This document shows positions 1-7,678 of a stretch of 35,391 nt of DNA, in pieces (within the stretch, counting starts at the first letter, position 1; the number at the start of each line of letters is the position of its first letter). Origin of the DNA: Lachnospiraceae bacterium (GTDB lineage: Bacteria; Bacillota; Clostridia; Lachnospirales; Lachnospiraceae); NCBI GenBank assembly GCA_024684055.1, contig JAIKXN010000108.1, positions 1 through 35,391 of the forward strand. The letters run 5' to 3'. A program made the translations under genes and the position numbers. The notes beneath the pieces are model-generated. The model was not told where the DNA came from, did no database searches, and saw nothing but the letters and a program-made list of their open reading frames with translations.

Positions 1-878
1 TTGGCAAAAATCATCTGGGGATAAACGATATAATGCTTCTCGAACTCGTAGGTCGTGAATGAATCCTCCGATGTTACCATAATCTCGTGAAGCTTCTCGC
101 CCTCTCTTATTCCAATCTCCTTCTTTTCGCATCCGGGCAGCATGGCTTCGGCAAGATCCGTAATCTTAAATGAAGGAATCTTCGAAATAAACGTTTCGCC
201 GCCCTTGGATTCTTCCAGAGCCTTTATTACAAGCTGAACGCCCTCGTCAAGCGAAATCCAGAATCTTGTCATTCTGAAATCGGTGATGGGAAGCGTTGTT
301 TCGCCCTTATCGATAAGGTCCTTGAAGAAAGGAATTACACTGCCGCGGCTTCCTGCAACGTTTCCGTATCTGACGATCGAAAAGCATGTATCCTTCTGTC
401 CGACATATGCATTGGCTGCAATGAAAAGTTTGTCGGAAACAAGTTTTGTGCCTCCGTAAAGGTTTACGGGATTAACAGCCTTGTCGGTGGATAAAGCAAC
501 CACTTTCTTTACACCCGAATCAAGTGCAGCATCGATAACGTTCTGTGCGCCGTGAATATTTGTTTTAATCGCTTCCTGAGGGTTGTATTCGCACGCGGGA
601 ACCTGCTTCAGGGCTGCCGCATGAACAACAAAATCAACGCCCTCCATAGCGCGTTTAAGTCTGTCTTTGTCTCTGACATCTCCTATGAAAAATCTGAGTT
701 TTGAGAATTTGTCGGGAAATTCCTTTTTGAAATCATTCTGCATGATAAACTGCTTGAATTCATCACGTGAATAAATGATTATCTTTTTGGGATCGTAATT
801 GGTAAGGACGTATCTCGTAAACGCCTTTCCGAACGACCCTGTTCCGCCTGTCAAAAGTATGGATTTTGAATTTAACAT
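1..878 (-). CDS. pseB: UDP-N-acetylglucosamine 4,6-dehydratase (inverting), 5' part only
   Basis: First enzyme of the pseudaminic acid pathway. In this family it converts UDP-GlcNAc to a 4-keto-6-deoxy-AltNAc sugar nucleotide used to glycosylate flagellin or surface polymers. The 292 codons in the window show an extended SDR fold: a nucleotide-binding GGTGSFG at residues 11-17, a GDVRD motif near 66-70, a TDK triad part at 131-133 and YGGTK at 141-145. TDK131-133 and Y141 match the catalytic D132/K133/Y141 numbering known for Helicobacter PseB/FlaA1. The start at 878 has a GAGAGGA ribosome binding site nine bases upstream. The gene runs off the left edge, so the C-terminus and any pseC-type partners are not visible. 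It has its own promoter at 934-962. The family is clear; the exact sugar product is inferred. Confidence 0.93.
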   Translation of the reverse strand, partial: MLNSKSILLTGGTGSFGKAFTRYVLTNYDPKKIIIYSRDEFKQFIMQNDFKKEFPDKFSKLRFFIGDVRDKDRLKRAMEGVDFVVHAAALKQVPACEYNPQEAIKTNIHGAQNVIDAALDSGVKKVVALSTDKAVNPVNLYGGTKLVSDKLFIAANAYVGQKDTCFSIVRYGNVAGSRGSVIPFFKDLIDKGETTLPITDFRMTRFWISLDEGVQLVIKALEESKGGETFISKIPSFKITDLAEAMLPGCEKKEIGIREGEKLHEIMVTSEDSFTTYEFEKHYIVYPQMIFA

Positions 879-933
879 TCTATCATTCCTCTCGGAAAAA
901 ATTTGTACTGCTTTTTGTCCGCAATCGAAGAAT

Positions 934-962
934 ATTATATCACGGTTAAAATCTTTGGTAAA
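934..962 (-). promoter_or_regulatory. predicted promoter of pseB
   Basis: On the minus strand TTTACC and TATAAT are 17 bases apart, and TGA just before the -10 makes it an extended -10. It lies 56 bases upstream of the pseB start and just beyond the stop of the preceding gene, so pseB is probably a separate transcription unit. Confidence 0.65.
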
Positions 963-981
963 TAGACAGCCTGACCAAAAA

Positions 982-2355
982 CTATCGCCTTCTTTTTCTT
1001 CCTTTGCTTAAAACTACCATAATCGCAACAACAAGGCCGATGCTTATGACAAGACCTGCTATGACCACAACACCGAGTGCCGTATTCGAATCCCCGTCAT
1101 TTTTCTCTTCTACAGGTTCGACTTCGGGAACTTCTTGTGTTACCACTGTTTCGATAACTTCCTCTTCGGGTTCGGGCTCTTTAACGGGCGTTACCATATA
1201 TACTTCGCTTTGGCAGTCAGTACAAGTACCTTTTGCGAGTCCTTCCTTTTCGTATGTTGCTTCCTCTATGTCGGTCCACTCCGTAATATTATGCTTCTTT
1301 AAAGTATAATCACCCTTAAAGGAATAGTTGTCGGCTTCGCTTGTATAAAGTGTATATCCGAATTCCTCGCAGCTTCCGTCAAACGTCTCGCTTTTAAGTT
1401 CCGAGTCGCTGCAGTAATAAGGAAGAAGGTCCTTTGAATAATCCTTGGTTTCATTGGGCTTGAAATCCGAAGAGTTGCCAACGTACTCATAGGTCCAGTT
1501 CATTACCTCGCCCATGAAATCCTTGCAGTATGCTCTTCTGTCCGTATTGTCCTCAAAGAAAGTGATCATGCCTTCAACTCTGGTATTGTTGATATATCCC
1601 GCATAATTGTTTCCGAGAGGATAAAGAATATACATACCCACAAGACCGCCGTTATGAACATAACCGTGGTCTGAATCGTAACCGTCGATTTTAATGCTGC
1701 ATTTGTCTACATCTATAAATCCTGCGGAATATGCACCGCCTAAGAACTGCTCGTCACGATTTTCGGCGTCATGATCGATACAGATAAGAGTAATATCAGC
1801 TTTTGTATTTGTTATTGAAGAATTTCCGCCGTATCCGACGATTCCTCCGGTTCCGAACATTTTGCTGTTCGCATCGAGTCTCACTCTTCCTTCGATATCG
1901 CAGTTATCAATTTTGCTTCCGTCCGCATATCCCGAGACAGATCCGACAAAACAGGGAGCATCCTTGCTTACTTCAACTCTAATACCCCTGATTGTGAGGT
2001 TCTTTACTTCGGCATTTTCAAGCACTCCGAAAAGGCCCGCAAAATATGTATCGTAAGTCTTGTAATTTCCGTCATATGTGGTTCTTATCTCAGATGAAGT
2101 TTCCTTAACATTCAGATTAAGGATCGCATGAGAGTTTCCATCGAATGTGCCGGTAAAATCAACCGGAACCCACTCTTCGTCTTTCATGTCGATATCATTC
2201 ATAAGGATATAACTGCCCGAAGGATCATCCTTGATTTTCTGCATATCGGAAGCCGTATAAATGTTTACCGCCTCTCCCTCGGCTTTCACGTTTAAAACCG
2301 GCATCAGAACGGCAGTCAGAAATAAAAGTATAAAAAGAAACTTAAAGTTTTTCAT
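982..2355 (-). CDS. secreted GLUG-repeat-like surface protein with C-terminal membrane anchor
   Basis: 457 residues. A signal peptide covers about residues 1-25 (basic start, hydrophobic FLFILLFLTAV core, VKAEG cleavage area). The next part reads as GLUG/M26-type beta-helix repeats: YTASDMQKI, DIDM, GTFDGNSHAI, AGLFG, GGIVGYGG, GGLVGMY. A Cys-pair module (EWTDIEEATYEKEG, then GTCTDC) near 360-385 resembles modules common in surface proteins of gut Clostridia. A Pro/Glu-rich stalk follows, then one transmembrane helix near 428-450 and a KGRKRRR tail. No LPXTG-type sorting signal is visible, so membrane anchoring rather than sortase attachment is inferred. The start has GGAGAA upstream. It follows the PIG-L gene by 32 bases and is probably cotranscribed with it. 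A binding or adhesion role is possible, but no ligand can be named. Confidence 0.75.
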   Translation of the reverse strand: MKNFKFLFILLFLTAVLMPVLNVKAEGEAVNIYTASDMQKIKDDPSGSYILMNDIDMKDEEWVPVDFTGTFDGNSHAILNLNVKETSSEIRTTYDGNYKTYDTYFAGLFGVLENAEVKNLTIRGIRVEVSKDAPCFVGSVSGYADGSKIDNCDIEGRVRLDANSKMFGTGGIVGYGGNSSITNTKADITLICIDHDAENRDEQFLGGAYSAGFIDVDKCSIKIDGYDSDHGYVHNGGLVGMYILYPLGNNYAGYINNTRVEGMITFFEDNTDRRAYCKDFMGEVMNWTYEYVGNSSDFKPNETKDYSKDLLPYYCSDSELKSETFDGSCEEFGYTLYTSEADNYSFKGDYTLKKHNITEWTDIEEATYEKEGLAKGTCTDCQSEVYMVTPVKEPEPEEEVIETVVTQEVPEVEPVEEKNDGDSNTALGVVVIAGLVISIGLVVAIMVVLSKGRKRRR

Positions 2356-2387
2356 ATCATTCTCCAGTCAAAATTACGAATAACAGA

Positions 2388-3974
2388 TTATCTTCTGCGT
2401 CTTCTTCTCTTTTTTCTTTTCTTTTTATTATTTGATGAAACAAATAAATATGCGCCAAAAGAAGCAGTCATCAAAACAGCCACAACAACGGCTGCAAGGA
2501 TAAATATTTCCATGCCGGACATTGAAGCTTCCTTTTTCTTATCTATATCATCTTCTTTGTTTTCGGAAGCCTCTTTTAAAGCCGCTTCTTTTTCGAGTCT
2601 TTCTTTTTCTTCCTGCTCGGCTTTTAATCTCTCTTCTTCAAGCCGTGCTTCTTCCTGTCTCTTTATCTCTTCCTGTTCGTCATAAGAAACAAGATTTTCC
2701 ATAAGATCGTTCTTATTTGTATCAGGTCCTGTTGTCGAAGAATAAAGCCCGAAAAGAGCCGCGCTGTAAGGACCGTAGTCATCAACCGTAAAATCGCACC
2801 ACTGCTGCGACTGATGGCAGAGATATGCCTGTCTTGCAATATCGATCGCTCTTTTACCGCCGAAATTCTCAAGCGGTGTTCTCATGTCAAGAACCGTTCT
2901 TTCGCCTTCTTCACCGTAAAGATGAATATATAATTTCGGTGTACTCCACGTGCCGTACGAAGAAAGCGAACCGCCATCGTAACTTTCGTCTCCTGCCTGT
3001 TCAACGCCCTTAATGGTATTCTTTGCAAGGAACATATGCTGACCGTGACCGTATTCACCGTTTAAATCCTGAGTAACAACAACCTGAGGATGTGTACGTC
3101 TTATAACACCTGCAATATATGCCACGGCATCATCCTCGCTGATACTTTCCGCTGCACCCTCATAATTCTTTGAATATGCATCGTCAAACGTACCGAGGAT
3201 AGGATAATACTTTGCACCCGCAAGCCAGATACCGTTTAACTTCTCATGCTCTCTGATCCTCTCGCCGTTCCAGTGCTGTGTAAGATATGCAAACTGAACC
3301 CTGACGCCTTTTTCGACCTGATAGATCGGAAGAAGTCCTCCAAGGAAAATATGCTCGTCATCCGAATGCGTCGAAAAAGCAAGTATGTCGGCTTCCTCGC
3401 AGGGAGGTTCCCAGGTCTGAACCCATACGGGAAGGTCTGCGGAATCAAAAGCTATAATATCCGAAATTCTCTGCCCCGAAAGATTTCTTTCCACTCCGTG
3501 ATCGCCGTCAGGAACGGTAATCACAAGCGAAGTACATTCTTCCGGAAGTTCGATGTACTCATGAAGGAATCCGTACTTTCCGTATGTATAATCATTTCCG
3601 TTAATATTCAGATTCCATTCCCCGATAAGACTGTCCCATATAATATAGAGACCATGCATCGGGGTATCGGACTTGACTTCTATCTTCGTTCCTTCGGCAA
3701 ATGAAAGCGAAGTCGAATACTTTTCATCATGTAGAACAGAAGTATTCTGCCCGTCGGAAGATGAAATATTCAGATCAAGTACATTTTTATAAAAGCATTT
3801 CGTATCAAAAAGATCCGTACCTGCATTTCTGTCAGGTTCTATGGAAGTATCAAGCGGAACTTTTATCGCCGCGAGCACGTTTATCGGCAGTGCCAGAGTA
3901 CACATTGCAAGCACGGCAAGCGAAACACCGAGTATTTTCTTTATTTTTTTTATTTTTCTTTCAGTTTTTCTCAA
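2388..3974 (-). CDS. secreted membrane-anchored PIG-L (LmbE-like) deacetylase, TTG start
   Basis: PIG-L/LmbE enzymes are zinc-dependent N-acetyl-sugar deacetylases. From the chosen start the protein has 528 residues. It has a very basic signal peptide ending near VLAA (about 36), a 150-residue N-terminal beta-rich region, then the catalytic domain with THSDDE (H203, D205, D206) and GEYGHGQH (H310, H313), the expected metal ligands. A charged E/K-rich coiled coil (about 410-475), a transmembrane helix near 488-515 and a tail ending in six arginines follow. I chose TTG at 3974 because AAAGGAG sits six bases upstream and the signal peptide then starts correctly. The in-frame ATG at 4034 lies inside the predicted promoter. 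The catalytic domain would face outward, so a cell-wall or surface glycan is the likely substrate; this is inference. Confidence 0.82.
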   Translation of the reverse strand: MRKTERKIKKIKKILGVSLAVLAMCTLALPINVLAAIKVPLDTSIEPDRNAGTDLFDTKCFYKNVLDLNISSSDGQNTSVLHDEKYSTSLSFAEGTKIEVKSDTPMHGLYIIWDSLIGEWNLNINGNDYTYGKYGFLHEYIELPEECTSLVITVPDGDHGVERNLSGQRISDIIAFDSADLPVWVQTWEPPCEEADILAFSTHSDDEHIFLGGLLPIYQVEKGVRVQFAYLTQHWNGERIREHEKLNGIWLAGAKYYPILGTFDDAYSKNYEGAAESISEDDAVAYIAGVIRRTHPQVVVTQDLNGEYGHGQHMFLAKNTIKGVEQAGDESYDGGSLSSYGTWSTPKLYIHLYGEEGERTVLDMRTPLENFGGKRAIDIARQAYLCHQSQQWCDFTVDDYGPYSAALFGLYSSTTGPDTNKNDLMENLVSYDEQEEIKRQEEARLEEERLKAEQEEKERLEKEAALKEASENKEDDIDKKKEASMSGMEIFILAAVVVAVLMTASFGAYLFVSSNNKKKRKKRRRRRR

Positions 3975-4005
3975 TTTGCTCTCCTTTTGAAAAATATCCT
4001 TAAAT

Positions 4006-4034
4006 AGATTAAACTTTTCGGGAAAATATATCAA
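4006..4034 (-). promoter_or_regulatory. predicted promoter of the PIG-L / GLUG pair
   Basis: TTGATA and TAATCT on the minus strand are 17 bases apart. Transcription would start just before the TTG start codon at 3974, which supports that start over the upstream ATG. Confidence 0.5.
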
Positions 4035-4071
4035 GTTTTTATGTCGTTTAAAAATTTTTAAGCCCGTATTG

Positions 4072-4100
4072 TTGACAAATTGTAATCATGATGTTATTGT
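4072..4100 (+). promoter_or_regulatory. predicted promoter of the SPFH gene
   Basis: A perfect -35 TTGACA at 4072-4077 and a -10 TATTGT at 4095-4100 have a 17-base spacer. The direct repeats at 4103-4134 begin immediately downstream, where a repressor could block the initiation region. Confidence 0.65.
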
Positions 4101-4102
4101 AA

Positions 4103-4134
4103 TGATATCAAAAAGATATCGCTTGATATCAAAA
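4103..4134 (+). repeat. two direct TGATATCAAAA repeats, 21 bp apart
   Basis: TGATATCAAAA occurs at 4103-4113 and 4124-4134, with another GATATC at 4115-4120 between them. The 21-bp step is two helical turns, so both copies lie on one DNA face, as expected for a dimeric or cooperative regulator. They sit over the likely transcription start of the SPFH gene. TGATATC recurs at 5216-5222 in front of the ribbon-helix-helix gene, which makes that protein the first candidate for binding; this is inference. Confidence 0.5.
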
Positions 4135-4165
4135 GTTATCAGGAACCCATACAGGAGGAAATGTT

Positions 4166-5155
4166 ATGGACAACAAAACAAATTTTGCAAATATCACTGA
4201 AAGAGAACTTCGTCCGGCTTCCGGAATATTAATGCTTTTCGTTAATATTATAGCGATGGGGATCGAAGTAATCGGATTCTTCTTAGGCATTGCACTTTGC
4301 TCGGCCGGAAGTTATTTTACAATACTTGGATTGTTATTAATCCTGCTTGCAACCATTTTCTTTGTAATCTCCTGCATCCTCTTTGCAGGACTTAAGACAG
4401 TAAAACCAAACGAAGCAATGGTACTTACATTATTCGGTAAATATCACGGAACGATCAAGAAATCAGGCTTCTTCCTTGTTAACCCTTTTGCAACACCTTT
4501 CAATCCCGGCTTAAGCACGATCAGAAATGCAAACGGTTCAACAATGACAATCGGTTCAAAGACCGTATCCATGAAAGTAAGAACACTTGATAACGAACGC
4601 CAGAAAGTTAACGATGTTCTGGGTAACCCCATAATTATCGGAGCTGTTGTAATCTGGAAAGTTACAGATCCCACAAAGGCTGTATTTGCAGTAGACAACT
4701 ACAACAATTACCTTTCAATCCAGTGTGACTCAACGATCAGAAATATCGCAAGACTTTATCCTTACGATGACATGGATGACAAAGACGGTGTCGACGAGAA
4801 AACACTCCGCGGTTCATCACAGGAAATCGCAGATCGCATGAAAGATGAACTCCAGGCAAGAGTAAGCGAAGCAGGTATCGATATTATCGAAGTAAGAATC
4901 ACACACCTCTCCTACTCCGAAGAAATCGCTGCAGCAATGTTACAGAGGCAGCAGGCAGTTGCAATCATCGCAGCAAGAAAGAAGATCGTTGAAGGTGCTG
5001 TAAGCATGGTTGAAATGGCTATTGACCAGCTCGGTGAAAACGACATCATTCATCTTGATGACGAAAGAAAAGCTCAGATGGTATCAAACCTCATGGTTGT
5101 TCTTTGCGGCAACAAAGAAGCTCAGCCCATCGTAAACAGCGGATCGATCTACTAA
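4166..5155 (+). CDS. SPFH (band 7/stomatin-like) domain membrane protein
   Basis: 329 residues. SPFH proteins oligomerise at membranes and organise membrane microdomains or control proteases; the specific role here is unknown. Two hydrophobic segments lie at about 20-45 and 49-76, followed by the SPFH core from about 79 (VKPNEAMVLTLFGKYHGT). The late part has the Ala/Glu/Arg-rich helix typical of the family (EEIAAAMLQRQQAVAIIAAR, about 254-273). AGGAGG lies seven bases before the ATG. The gene is the first of a two-gene plus-strand unit with a small ribbon-helix-helix protein. It has its own promoter and possible operator repeats, unlike its minus-strand surroundings. There is no NfeD-like protease next to it. 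Confidence 0.88.
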   Translation: MDNKTNFANITERELRPASGILMLFVNIIAMGIEVIGFFLGIALCSAGSYFTILGLLLILLATIFFVISCILFAGLKTVKPNEAMVLTLFGKYHGTIKKSGFFLVNPFATPFNPGLSTIRNANGSTMTIGSKTVSMKVRTLDNERQKVNDVLGNPIIIGAVVIWKVTDPTKAVFAVDNYNNYLSIQCDSTIRNIARLYPYDDMDDKDGVDEKTLRGSSQEIADRMKDELQARVSEAGIDIIEVRITHLSYSEEIAAAMLQRQQAVAIIAARKKIVEGAVSMVEMAIDQLGENDIIHLDDERKAQMVSNLMVVLCGNKEAQPIVNSGSIY

Positions 5156-5203
5156 ATAATAAACTCCCTTTTACATACCAAATAACATTATCAAATGGAA
5201 CTT

Positions 5204-5231
5204 TCAGAGGCGGATTGATATCCGTCTCTGA
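5204..5231 (+). other. hairpin between the SPFH and RHH genes
   Basis: A 12-bp stem (5204-5215 with 5220-5231, one G-T pair) with a four-base loop lies in the 144-base spacer. No T-run follows, so it is not a standard terminator. It may stabilise the SPFH mRNA end, or act as a DNA operator because it contains TGATATC at 5216-5222. Confidence 0.5.
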
Positions 5232-5299
5232 CGGTACCATAAAACAAAAAAAATCATGAAAGGAGAAGCCCGGTAAGCAGTAACAGCCGGAAAAAGAAT

Positions 5300-5494
5300 A
5301 TGGGTGCTAAAGAAAAAAAATCCGTCGAGAATACCTCCATGGAAAAAAAGCAGATACTCCTTCGTCTCTCTCCTTCCTTACATAATGAATTGGCCGCATG
5401 GGCGGAAGACGATTTCAGATCCATAAACGGTCAGATCGAATATCTTCTTTCCGAAGCGGTAAGAAAGAGAAAAGGTACCGAGCACAAAGATTAA
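5300..5494 (+). CDS. small ribbon-helix-helix (Arc-type) DNA-binding protein
   Basis: 64 residues. After a charged N-terminus, the ribbon strand KQILLRLSP (about 17-25) and helices HNELAAWAEDDFRSINGQIE and YLLSEAVRKRK (about 28-58) match Arc/MetJ-type ribbon-helix-helix repressors, which bind short repeated DNA sites as dimers. The assigned start at 5300 has only a weak GGAAAAAG ribosome binding site. An internal ATG at 5339 would give a 51-residue protein that keeps the whole DNA-binding domain, so the start is uncertain. It is downstream of the SPFH gene on the same strand and ends inside a strong terminator. No toxin gene is next to it, so an antitoxin role is not supported; autoregulation of the SPFH unit is the simplest inference. 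Confidence 0.75.
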   Translation: MGAKEKKSVENTSMEKKQILLRLSPSLHNELAAWAEDDFRSINGQIEYLLSEAVRKRKGTEHKD

Positions 5495-5533
5495 AACCAA
5501 AAAGGTATCCCAATCGGGATACCTTTTTGGTTT
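5494..5533. terminator. strong bidirectional terminator between convergent units
   Basis: A perfect 18-bp stem (5494-5511 with 5516-5533) has a four-base loop. The arms contain A5/T5 tracts, so U-rich RNA ends form in either direction. It overlaps the last base of the ribbon-helix-helix stop codon and separates it from lysC on the opposite strand. Confidence 0.9.
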
Positions 5534-5534
5534 C

Positions 5535-5597
5535 TGATCATTCATCAGGTTATTTATTGATTATTCATCAAGATAATATTTCTGATTATTCATCAAG
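5535..5597 (-). repeat. three copies of the lysC 3' end
   Basis: The last bases of lysC including the stop (minus strand CTTGATGAATAATCA, 5583-5597) are repeated exactly at 5558-5572 and with two changes at 5535-5549. Starts are 25 and 23 bases apart. Each copy contains a stop codon (TAA, TAA, TGA). Confidence 0.9.
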
Positions 5598-6794
5598 TCC
5601 GAAGATGTCATGAATTGCATTTGCTGCTCTGTCTGCATCGTTAACATCGATAAGAACGGTTACTCTGATTTCGGAAGTTGAAATCATCTTGATGTTGATG
5701 TGCTCATTGTAGAGACATTCAAACATCTTTGCTGCAACGCCGGGATTTGACATCATGCCTGCACCAACAATTGAAACCTTGCATACATTCTTTTCCATAT
5801 CGATGTTCTGGTATTTAAGTCTTGCCTTGTTGTCTTCAAGAACCTTGATAGCTTCATCACCGAAGTTTCCGTCAACTGTAAATGAAATATCCTGAGTATT
5901 GTTACGTCCTGTTGACTGAAGAATCATATCCACATTAATATTTGCCTTTGCAAGAGCATCGAATACTCTGAATGCGGTACCGGGCTTGTCCTCAAGACCG
6001 ATGATTGAAATTCTCTCAGCATTTTTATCTACGGCAACGCCGCTAACTAACATTTTTTCCACTTTAACATCCTCCTTAACGACCGTTCCTTCCTCATTTG
6101 TAAGAGATGAACGAACTACCAATGTAACACCGTATTTCTTTGCCATTTCAACGGAACGGTTATGTAATACTCCGGCACCGAGCGTTGCAAGATCAAGCAT
6201 TTCATCATATGTGATCTCTTCAAGTTTTCTTGCCTTGTTTACGATTCTCGGATCGGCTGTGTAAACACCGTCAACATCTGTATATATTTCACACTTGTCT
6301 GCTCTTAATGCGGCAGCAATGGCAACTGCAGTCGTATCCGAACCGCCTCTGCCGAGTGTTGTGTAATCGTCATATTTATTGATACCCTGGAATCCGGTAA
6401 TAATAACTATTTTTCTGCCTTCAAGTTCATGTGTGATCCTTTCGGAATCGATTCTTTTAAGTCTTGCATTACCGTAATTGGATGTGGTATGCATTGAAAC
6501 CTGAAAAGCATTAAGGCTGATGGCGGGAACGCCAAGATTAGCCATAGCCATAGCCATGAGTGAAACACTTGTCTGCTCGCCTACGGTAAGGAGCATGTCA
6601 AGTTCTCTTTTGGATGGGTTGGGATTAATATCTTTTGCTTTTTCGATGAGTTCGTCGGTCATCTTTCCCATTGCGGAAAGAATAACGACAACATCATTGC
6701 CCTTGTTGTATTCTTCAATGCATCGACGGGCTACGTTGTAGATTCTTTCTTTGTTGGCAACCGATGTGCCGCCAAATTTCTTAACTACTAACAT
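5586..6794 (-). CDS. lysC: aspartate kinase
   Basis: Phosphorylates aspartate with ATP, the first step to lysine, threonine and methionine. The 402-residue protein has the N-terminal KFGGTSVA motif (about 6-13), the amino acid kinase domain with GRGGSDTTAVA near 145-155 and TDVDGVYTADPR near 168-179, and two C-terminal ACT domains (from about 265) that bind end-product effectors. The length is that of monofunctional aspartokinases. The start has AGGAGG upstream. It is the last gene of the hom operon, 76 bases after the phosphoglycerate-mutase-like gene. Which amino acid inhibits it cannot be read from the sequence. Its stop region is duplicated downstream. Confidence 0.97.
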   Translation of the reverse strand: MLVVKKFGGTSVANKERIYNVARRCIEEYNKGNDVVVILSAMGKMTDELIEKAKDINPNPSKRELDMLLTVGEQTSVSLMAMAMANLGVPAISLNAFQVSMHTTSNYGNARLKRIDSERITHELEGRKIVIITGFQGINKYDDYTTLGRGGSDTTAVAIAAALRADKCEIYTDVDGVYTADPRIVNKARKLEEITYDEMLDLATLGAGVLHNRSVEMAKKYGVTLVVRSSLTNEEGTVVKEDVKVEKMLVSGVAVDKNAERISIIGLEDKPGTAFRVFDALAKANINVDMILQSTGRNNTQDISFTVDGNFGDEAIKVLEDNKARLKYQNIDMEKNVCKVSIVGAGMMSNPGVAAKMFECLYNEHINIKMISTSEIRVTVLIDVNDADRAANAIHDIFGLDE

Positions 6795-6870
6795 TTCTTC
6801 CTCCTAAAATAAAATATTTCCCCAAAACATCACCATTTTAATTCCGGTTTAAATATTTTTCAACAAAAAA

Positions 6871-7638
6871 CTATTCCGTTTCCAAAAAATGATTCAAAAG
6901 CATGTTTCCTTCATCGAAATAACATCCGGATTCTTTGGCACTTTTCTCGCAATAAAACTGATTGCCTTCAACTTCGAGTCCGGAGTCGTATATAAGATAA
7001 GGAACTGCATCCGACTCGGAAGTTCCTATTCTTACATATGTCGGAAAATATGGCATTACCAGAAGTCTGAATTCCGCATCCCTGCCCTGAATCTCTTCAA
7101 CAAGAGGTCCGACAATGTACGCATCTATATTCTCGATTGCCTTTATCTTCTTTTCTATGCTCTTTGCTACGCTTGCTTCGTTAACCGCTTTAACATGAAT
7201 GATCACAAAATCGTAATCATCATCAAACAATGCCGTAACGGCAGCATCCTTTTTACCCGAATAATTGGTATTAAGTCCGCCTGTCGCTCCGTCGACTTCA
7301 TATACTTTCATATTAACCGCGGCGGCAAAAGCCTTCATCTTTTCATCGACCGTTATAACAGCGCTCTTCTTTCCGGTTTTTGTATAAAAATCTTCAATCT
7401 TCTGTCCTTCTTCCGAAACGGTATTAAAGTCAGAAGAATCATATCCGAATACGGAAAGATTAGCTGATTCAACGTCTATCGGCTTTCCTTTGGGTATGGT
7501 ATGAACCATTCCGATCTCCGACATTCTTGCGAGCGTATCCATGTGAGACGTTTTCGCAACTGCCAGCGGAGTCCTTCCCTTCAGCTCATCCAAAGGTTCA
7601 TCAGACATCCCATCGCAAAGTATGACAACAAATTTCAT
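6871..7638 (-). CDS. degenerate, shortened archaeal-type phosphoglycerate mutase / type-2 homoserine kinase-like protein
   Basis: 255 residues against roughly 400 for the ApgM / proposed alternative homoserine kinase family (alkaline phosphatase superfamily). The N-terminus keeps CDGMSDEP (D9) and SANLSVFGYD (S62). The sequence then jumps almost directly to the C-terminal half (KKSAVITVDEKMK), so the middle part of the family is missing. In the C-terminal half the usual metal ligands are changed: the DEAGH motif reads NEASV (153-157), DH of the DHPTP motif reads YF (197-198), and the following His is S207. Only two of the seven expected ligands remain, so ordinary phosphotransfer is unlikely. 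It lies between hom and lysC in one operon, 40 bases after hom. A regulatory or structural role is inferred. There are no stops or frameshifts, so it looks maintained rather than a pseudogene. Confidence 0.7.
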   Translation of the reverse strand: MKFVVILCDGMSDEPLDELKGRTPLAVAKTSHMDTLARMSEIGMVHTIPKGKPIDVESANLSVFGYDSSDFNTVSEEGQKIEDFYTKTGKKSAVITVDEKMKAFAAAVNMKVYEVDGATGGLNTNYSGKKDAAVTALFDDDYDFVIIHVKAVNEASVAKSIEKKIKAIENIDAYIVGPLVEEIQGRDAEFRLLVMPYFPTYVRIGTSESDAVPYLIYDSGLEVEGNQFYCEKSAKESGCYFDEGNMLLNHFLETE

Positions 7639-7678
7639 TTCCTTATCCTATCCTATACGCACGATTCACACTTCCTGA

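Noticed and set aside
982-2355. Sortase-anchored protein
   Set aside because: The C-terminus has a helix and basic tail, but no LPXTG-like motif before the helix.
5300-5494. Toxin-antitoxin pair
   Set aside because: The ribbon-helix-helix protein resembles antitoxins, but the partner gene is an SPFH membrane protein and no toxin-sized gene is adjacent.
6820-6880. 3'-end repeat after the mutase-like gene
   Set aside because: GGAAACGGAATAG and AAACCGGAATTAA look alike, but only about 11 bases match with two gaps in AT-rich sequence, so chance is likely.
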